Source: Buddleja alternifolia
Lineage: Eukaryota > Streptophyta > Magnoliopsida > Lamiales > Scrophulariaceae
DNA length: 64,000 nucleotides
Reading direction: 5' to 3'
NCBI GenBank assembly: GCA_019426215.1
Contig: CM033408.1
Coordinates: 24,345,953 to 24,409,952, forward strand
Shown here: piece after piece, positions 57,720 to 64,000 of the stretch
Layout: the number at the start of each line of letters is the position of its first letter
Position numbering within the stretch: the first letter of the stretch is position 1
The notes under the pieces: model-generated
The model's database searches: none
Told to the model about the DNA's origin: nothing
What the model saw: only the letters and a program-made list of their open reading frames with translations
Translations under genes and position numbers: made by a program

Positions 57720-59572
57720 TTATTGAAACCATCAATGGAAATTTCCCCAACTTTAGAATTCACTTTTAGTTATTTGAAATTTTATTACATTTTTTTAAAA
57801 GTGAATCTGAGCTCACATTTCAGGATTTGTGATGGGATATGAGAAGCGTTTATGCAACTTGAAAAAATACAAAAAGGCTCGTATATACAAATTAGCATTG
57901 CTACTTATGGTCCACCATGAGCAGTGCAAGGGAAAGGAGCTAATGACTTTAAACAAACGCTTCTTAGGAGGCAACCCAAGCCTTTTGTTTATTTTTTTTG
58001 CTTGTTATTTGTTTCTGTTAGTTTTGTTTTTATTTTGTTGTGTCTGTTTCTTTTTTCTTTCGTTATTGAGTCGGTTCATCTCCTTTGCTCCTTTTTATGG
58101 TTTCTCTATTTTTGTGTAGGTCGCAAATAAGTTTAGGGGTGGCCACCCAGGATCTTTCAGATGCACTACACACAACTTCCAATTTTAAATTCTCCAATTG
58201 GGGATAGTATCTCTACTATCTTCATACTTTCTTATCTTAACAATGGGGACAATGTTAATTTTTAAGTTTGGGGGTGCGATACATGAATTGCATATGCATG
58301 TGCTATATTTTTGTGCCCACATTCTTTTAGTTACAATTTTGTACACATTTTAGTGAGTTCAACCCTTTGAGTAATCCTCTATGAACAATTATTTGCTTTG
58401 ATAAAGCATGACGAATGTTGCAAATTGTTCCGAGTTAAAACCCCATAATTGTGCTCAACATGTTTAGCTTGTGTCTTGATATTTGTGTTAGGGGATATTA
58501 TGTGAATTTTAGAGGACTCAAGACATAGAACTTCTTCATTTGTTTCACTTTGATGAGTGCATTGATATTGCGTGACATGACATGATTTAGGCAATCTTTG
58601 ATTTGTCTTTAGCCTTATGTTTGCCTTCAGTGTATTCATTATCTCTAGACCTTTATTTGAGCCTTAATGATAAGAATGGGGTGTGCTAAGCACACTATAT
58701 AACACCATTCGAATTTCTTTTATGAACCACATCAACTACCCTTTAGCCTAGAAGAAAAATGAAATACCCAATTATGAGTGAGTAGAACTTGATATCTTTT
58801 AGCTATGTTGTCTTATGCACATAAGAGTAAGGAGGTTAACATGGTTTATTTTGGGAATTGATGGAGGTTTCGAGGTATAGTAGATTAGAGATAAGGATGT
58901 GATAAGCACTTGAATAAGGCTGAGCCAAAATAGTCAGAAAAAAAAATAGAAACTATGGGAAAAAAACAGTCTCCACTAGGCTATATATGTGATGCTTCAA
59001 TGATCATTGGTTGGGTGTTGTATCTCGTACAAAACCCAATATCGACAAGAAATAAGTTTGGGGCTTGTGAGTTCGAAAGAACACAAAAAAAAAAAAAATT
59101 AAAGGGAGACTGGTGAGGATCTTGAGTACGATGCTTATTTAGTGAGTATAGGTTGAGGATATCGAGTTTTACGCTCTCTAAACCTTTAGTCACTTTTATC
59201 CATAATTTTCCAACCAAGCCAACACCCGAACCCTACATTATAAGCCAAAAAGACCTTTTGATCATAGTTATCACGTATTGTGCATTCAAATAAGTTTTAC
59301 AATTTCGAAGTTGATTTATGTCAATAAGTCTGATTTGTTTGCTTAATCTTGCCTGATGTGTATTCTTGACATAGAAAAGACATGAGAGTCATGACTCGGA
59401 GGTAATGATGAAGATTTTTGAGACATGAATCTTGAATGTTTTTTATGAACAAGTAATTTTTCACAAATCTTGTTTTACGGGATAGTGTCTTAGGTTTATA
59501 TGTTAGAGTTGTAAAAATAATTCATCGAGCTTATGGGTATGTTTTATTTTCTTTGCTCGAGAATTATCAAAA
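57720..59572. other. 3' untranslated interior of the Athila-like element
   Basis: Contains the family phrase taaacaaacgcttcttaggaggcaacccaag near 57950-57980, which follows the coding region in plant Athila/Ogre-type elements. After that the sequence is T-rich and non-coding. Small frames on both strands (58379-58639, 58981-59217) show no family resemblance. Confidence 0.55.
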
Positions 59573-59585
59573 TCAAGTTTGGGGG
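59573..59585 (+). other. Polypurine tract before LTR 2
   Basis: aagtttgggggtg directly precedes the LTR start TGTTGATAAG at 59586, the usual place for plus-strand priming in gypsy elements. Confidence 0.7.
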
Positions 59586-60865
59586 TGTTGATAAGCTCTT
59601 ATTTTATGCCTTTTCGAGCGCCTTTTTTCTTGGATTTGGCTCATTTTCTAGTGAATCTTATCCTACATCATACCTTGATTTGTATTGTTTGTGTGTCTTG
59701 GGTATAGAGCATTATTTGATCCAAAACATGGGATAAAAATCAAGAAAATTATCACAAAAGGGTGATGCCGCAACATCACATTGAAGATGTTGTGGCATCC
59801 ATGTGTTAAACGGATGCATCGGCTTTACACTATGATGCCTCAGCATCAATTTGATGCCGCAACATCCCGTCCACGTACAACAACCTATTTATATGTACTT
59901 TAGGTCAGATTTTTAGAATTCCACACTTTTCACAACGCACAGATCAAAAAACCCCAATACTAAGATCGGCTATAAAAAGACATAGGGAAGCAAGAGAGAG
60001 CTATAGGAATCAAAGAAAAAGCTTGAAGACTCCAAATTTGTCTACGAAAATGGAGAATTCAATCAACAACAAGGAATTCCATATTGTAATAGGGAGTTTT
60101 TCACCTTCTTTTGAGATTAGTTCATTGAACATGTCTTTTAGAGATTTTTATTTCTTTGTCTTTTTTATCATGAACTAAATTCGTTTGACTAAGGCCGTGC
60201 GAAGGCCAAACTCTGAGTTATCGTTTATAAAATTTATGTTTTTGATTATTGCTTAGCATGCTATTTGTTCAATTTGTTGTGTCTAATGCTTATGAGTGCT
60301 TGATCACCACTTGTTTAATAAATTGCTTAGCTTAGATCCCGGGAGAATATAGGTTAAGGATGCTTGGGCAATTTAACATCATATCTTAGAATTGACTAGG
60401 GATAGATTCGATTCATTTCTATAGCCTTCCGATAACGGGGAATGTCATAAATTCGATAAATGCATGTTTATTATTCGAATTCTCATATACAGATATAGTG
60501 GATCGTTAATGAACATAGACACACTATACCAAACGATTGGATAGTGTATAATTTTGAAGTTTTCGGCATAGCATTATAAGTAATAATTGAATAACACGCT
60601 TCATAATTAATAACGAGTAATTTGGTTGGGTCGCGTGTCTTAGTTATCTCTCTCCCTCTTATTTTCAATCTCTACGTTCTTTACATAATTAGGTTTATTT
60701 AGTTTAATTAAGCAATCACACCTTAAATATTTGATTTAACTTGGAATTACGTAATACAGTAGTTTCAATACTTAAATACATCATCTCTTGGGCATGATAA
60801 TTCGGATTTAAAATTCCACTATGTTACTTGCACGATCTGGTGCACTTATTAGGTTTTGCGTGTCA
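59586..60865 (+). mobile_element. Athila-like LTR 2
   Basis: 1280 bp, TGTTGATAAGCTC to GCGTGTCA. Collinear with LTR 1 with many substitutions. Four palindromic motifs recur at 59764, 59786, 59834 and 59853. It is followed by a primer-site-like gcaccgtttccgggga at 60874, so this LTR serves both as the 3' LTR of the first element and the 5' LTR of the next internal region. Confidence 0.8.
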
Positions 60866-60974
60866 AGTTTTTAGCACCGTTTCCGGGGATACTTAACTTA
60901 TTTAATATTGAGATTTTCTATTATATTCTAAGATTAAGTCATTTTTGTTCCCTTTTTTCAATTGATTCTTGATG

Positions 60975-62190
60975 ATATGAATGATTACAACTTTAATTGG
61001 TCGCAACGAGGATGGAGTGCTGGAGATTATGAGTCCTGTTCAAGATTTTTGTTTGTGGTGTGGAGGAGTTCATCAGAGTGACTACTGCCAGCTAAGATGG
61101 ACAAATCAGCACGACTTGCCATTGAGTTATTATGCAATGAGAGCTTCGCCAACATATCTGCAATATCACAGTCCCCACTTATCTGATGCAAGAAGAATTT
61201 CAATCGATTCACTTTTAAAGCCAAGGGGATTATCAACAACAGGATATGATCCCGAGTTTTGAAGAGCTGGTGATCCAATGGATGAAGTCGAATAATGAGC
61301 GTTGTCAAAAAATCGTTGCACCATGAATGTCCAAGCACAACTGAACCAAATCTCCAACTTATTGGTAGAGAGGTCATCAAACACCACACATATTAGCATA
61401 GAAGAGAATGATAAGGTTCCAAAAGCAACATCGGTAGAGGGGCTGCAATTCAGCACAAAGGCTCCAAAATCCACTCCATCACATGACCATGAAAGGACAT
61501 TGGCAATCTTTAAGAACTCAACACCTCCTACCACCATATCTCTTGAATTCTTACAAAAATGTATCAATCATCAGAGAGATTGAGTGGAAGAGGTTGGAGT
61601 TAAGGTCTACAAATTTATTGATCTGTTCGAGGCATATATTGCGAACCTAAGTGATACTACGGTGGAGAATAAGGAGATTCGAAGATATAAAAGTAACTGG
61701 GATATATCACCACTAAAGTTGTCAGAAGCAAAGCTCTGGGAATTAGGGCTAGCCACATACTTATTGAAACCATCAATGGAAAGTTCCCTATCTTTTAGAA
61801 TTCACTTTCAGTTTTTTTACAATTTTATTACATTTTTATAAAAGTGAATCTAAGCTTATATGTTAGTTTTTCAGGATTTGTGATGGGACATGAGAAGCCT
61901 TTACGCAACTGGAAAAAGCACAAAAAGGCTCGTCCATACAAATTAGGCATTACTCCTTACGATCCACCATGATCAGTGCAAGGAGTCGAGCTATTGACTT
62001 TAAATAAGCATTTTTAGGAAGCAACTCGAGCCTTTTGTTTATTTTTTTTGCTTGCTATTTGTTTCTGTTAGTTTAGTTTTTACTTTTGTTGTGTCTATTT
62101 CTTTTTTTCTTTAGTTGTTGAGTCGGTTCATTTCCCTTGTTCCTTTTTATGGTGTTTCTATTTTTCTGTAGGTTTCAAATAAGTTTGGGG
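60975..62190 (+). pseudogene. CCHC-like protein region, copy 2, and following interior
   Basis: Second internal region. DFCLWCGGVHQSDYCQLRWT has the complete C-x2-C-x3-H-x4-C knuckle. SYYAMRASPTYLQYHSPHLS, QLNQISNLLVERSSNTTHIS and HDHERTLAIFKNSTPPTTIS follow, then after a TGA at 61581 VEEVGVKVYKFIDLFEAYIA. A likely second exon after ttttttcag near 61876 gives VMGHEKPLRNWKKHKKARPY and stops at YDPP. A frameshift near the start (ctggagattatgagtcctg) and the TGA show it is inactive. Similarity to copy 1 ends near gtttgggggtggcc (62195). Confidence 0.6.
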
Positions 62191-62195
62191 GTGGC

Positions 62196-62756
62196 CATGC
62201 ATTACCCACTTGTTAGGTTTTTGTGTGTCAATTTTTTGGTGGTAAGTTCAGTTTTACTTATGGTAGCATCACAAGTGGCGAGGTAGACAGCGCGATCCCA
62301 AGACTATTTCGTGGATTGGGACCCATCACCCCACTCCATAACTTCCTCATGATCAATGCCAACACATGCGAGATCCTAGCGACTAGAATGACCCTTACCA
62401 TTGGAGGAAGAACAGCTCCCTATTCCTATGAGAAGTAGGGGGTCCAATTAGAAGTGAATTTTTTATAGATGATAAAATAAGCAAAAGAAGTTTACAAGTC
62501 TTGAGCGGCGCAAGTGTAACACCGCCCAAAAAGTATTAGTGTGAGATAACACGCTAATGGAAGAAGGCTTAAAACGGCCCCAAAATGAGACCTTGAGGTG
62601 GCCAACCTTGAGGCAACCATTCTCGAGGAACCGAATCGAGGCGGCCGAGGTTGTCCTGTCGCGAGGTAAAAGACCGTGGGGTACCATCTGGAAGCGACAC
62701 CCCCAGTCACTTCACCACATGCGTTAAGTACGTCGACCTACGGGTTACCTAAATAA
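62196..62756. other. Unassigned stretch
   Basis: Moderately GC-rich, unlike the flanking retroelement. A 71-codon plus-strand frame (62223-62438, MCQFFGGKFSFTYGSITSGE) and minus-strand frames at 62463-62710 are open, but none matches a family I know. The change of composition suggests an inserted or captured fragment. Confidence 0.3.
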
Positions 62757-63000
62757 AGATGTTGAGAAAATTGCAATATTTGTACCATAAGTTGGCCTAC
62801 ACATTTTTTTAGTATAATAAGTTGGCTGGGTAGCAATTTGAGTACATTATCTTGAAAAAATTCGCAATTTTGGTACAAATTGGCTAAAAAAATTTGAATT
62901 TTTCGAAAAAAGTCATATGTCGGGCATGTGACTTGTTAAATTGGGGATTTTGACCGAATGAGGGAAACTTGGCTGTTTTGACTAGATTTTGAAGGGAATG
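62757..63000. mobile_element. Possible Mutator-like left terminal region
   Basis: gagaaaattgcaatatttgt and later gcaattttggtacaaattgg are related repeats with the ttgcaa/ggtac wording often seen in long plant MULE terminal inverted repeats. The right end would be outside the window, so neither the inverted repeat nor a 9-bp duplication can be checked. Confidence 0.25.
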
Positions 63001-63114
63001 ATGCTATAATTTAACCCAATTTAACCAATTTTAATCTAATCTTCCCACATTCTTCATCTTCTTCTTTCTTCTTCGTTACTCGTTTTCTTTCGCCCCTGCC
63101 AACAAAACACCATA

Positions 63115-63791
63115 ATGTCAAGCTCCTCCTCTTGCACCTCTTCTTTTCATTCTCGTGTACTGTGCGAGTGCAAATGCAAGATACCACCATACGTGCAAAC
63201 CAGTTGGACACAAGACAATCCTGGAAGGCGATTCTATGGATGCAAAAATTAGAAGGTCAATTACTCTTAATTTTTGGATGTACATTGTTGGTTTAGGGTT
63301 TTGGAGTTAATTTTTTTATATCATTTGTAATTAGGGTCTTTTACTCAATTTATCTTTTAATTTCTTTTTAATTGATTCATTTATTTTGCATTTTCATCAG
63401 AAAGGTGGGTGCATTTTTTTCACTGGTTGGATCCTCCAATGTGCTCGAGGTCTATGGTAGCTATACCTGAATTACGCTAGCAGAAATCAGGCTAGCAATT
63501 AAAAATGAGCAATTGAGACGAAGGATATCCAGTTTTTTGGATAAAAAGAGGAACTTGGAGAGAATAATAGCAAACATGAGATTTGACAATTCAAATATGG
63601 AAAGTAGGTTGTCCACTGTGGAGGTAGCAAACAACAACAAAGGATCAAAAATATCTAGCATAGACTTGGAAATATTGAAACTAAGAAGAACAATCGGGTT
63701 CTTGGAAGATGAAAATGGGAAGTTGCAAGATGGAATTGCAAGAATGACTACAAAGAACAAACTGATGCAGTTTGTTGTTATGGTGTCTTAG
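63115..63791 (+). pseudogene. GRF-type zinc finger/coiled-coil protein, broken
   Basis: Exon 1 (63115-63255) reads MSSSSSCTSSFHSRVLCECK and CKIPPYVQTSWTQDNPGRRF then YGCKN, the zf-GRF signature (paired Cys, TSWT..NPGRRF, GC). Codon 63250-63252 is TAG where an aromatic residue is usual. An intron with AAG|gtcaa and tttcatcag|AAA borders (63256-63400) leads to exon 2: GGC, FF and WLDPPMCSRSMVAIPE complete the finger but need a one-base shift in a T-run near 63419. A second shift precedes a coiled coil (IRLAIKNEQLRRRISSFLDK and NMRFDNSNMESRLSTVEVAN). The final tail MQFVVMVS is short where related plant proteins often have a membrane segment. Confidence 0.72.
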
Positions 63792-64000
63792 GTATTTTCT
63801 TAGTTACTTGGTTTATTAACTAGAAATAGGTCTGTGTTATGTAGGTCTATCTGTTTTAAGTGTTATGTTTCTTAATTTGTTAGTGTTTAAGTGTTGTAAA
63901 TGCACTTTGTTTTGTTTTGTTTTGTTTAAGTGTTTGAAGAACTTGTTTTGTGCAAGTGTTTCAAGTTCTTGTATCATTTGTACAAGTGTTTTCTGAATGA
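63792..64000 (+). other. 3' flank of the GRF pseudogene
   Basis: T- and G-rich sequence with repeated taagtgtt and ttttgttttgttttg words, looking like a 3' untranslated region. No AATAAA signal is seen before the window ends. Confidence 0.4.

Noticed and set aside
61027..61567. Minus-strand ORFs at 61027-61389 and 61166-61567 (also 57290-57526)
   Set aside because: They mirror the plus-strand CCHC-like frame, which alone has a zinc-knuckle motif and is conserved between both internal regions.

Overview
The window looks like repeat-dominated nuclear DNA from a flowering plant, probably a eudicot. The signs are CACTA (En/Spm) transposons with CACTACAAG or CACTACTACA ends, copia- and gypsy-type LTR retrotransposons with plant-style primer sites, GT-AG introns, a GRF-type zinc-finger gene remnant, and very AT-rich intergenic DNA. 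I see no intact host gene, no rRNA or tRNA gene and no bacterial or organellar gene. The species cannot be named from the sequence.

Positions 1-48251 are four diverged head-to-tail copies of one segmental-duplication unit: unit 1 at 1-9081, unit 2 at 9082-25299, unit 3 at 25300-33275 and unit 4 at 33276-48251. The common backbone is, in order: an inverted-repeat element, an AT-rich block, a solo LTR with 5-bp target duplication CGTAC, a GGCC-rich block, an RNase H remnant, a promoter-like stretch, a ~430-bp foldback element, a second GGCC-rich block, the 3' end of a copia element with its LTR, and an AT-rich tail with a small TATA-box ORF. Later events differ between units. Units 1 and 2 share a ~4.4-kb non-autonomous CACTA element (CACTA-A) sitting in an ACACACTACACATTTTC-type minisatellite. 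Unit 2 has an internal 3.2-kb tandem duplication. Unit 4 alone carries a 9.0-kb CACTA element (CACTA-B, TSD AAT). The units lacking an insertion act as empty sites, so insertion boundaries can be read directly.

CACTA-B holds two genes on the minus strand: a decayed TNP2-type transposase (38824-41596) cut at its 5' end by a copia LTR (41597-43103), and a multi-exon gene (35040-38312) with a transposon-associated N-terminal part and a C-terminal C48/Ulp1-like protease domain whose His, Asp, Gln and Cys positions are all present.

Positions 48252-64000 are a different neighbourhood. They hold a decayed Tat-lineage gypsy element (primer site 49506, gag 49583-51195, protease 51420-52380, no recognisable pol, antisense ORF 53640-55560). 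Next comes an LTR-internal-LTR-internal run of a non-autonomous Athila-like element encoding only a small CCHC-like protein (55563-62190). After an unassigned stretch, the window ends in a broken zinc-finger GRF/coiled-coil gene (63115-63791) that may lie in a Mutator-like element.

All family calls rest on motif recognition by eye; no database search was run. Coordinates of long elements come from manual alignment, and exon or block edges may be off by a few bases.
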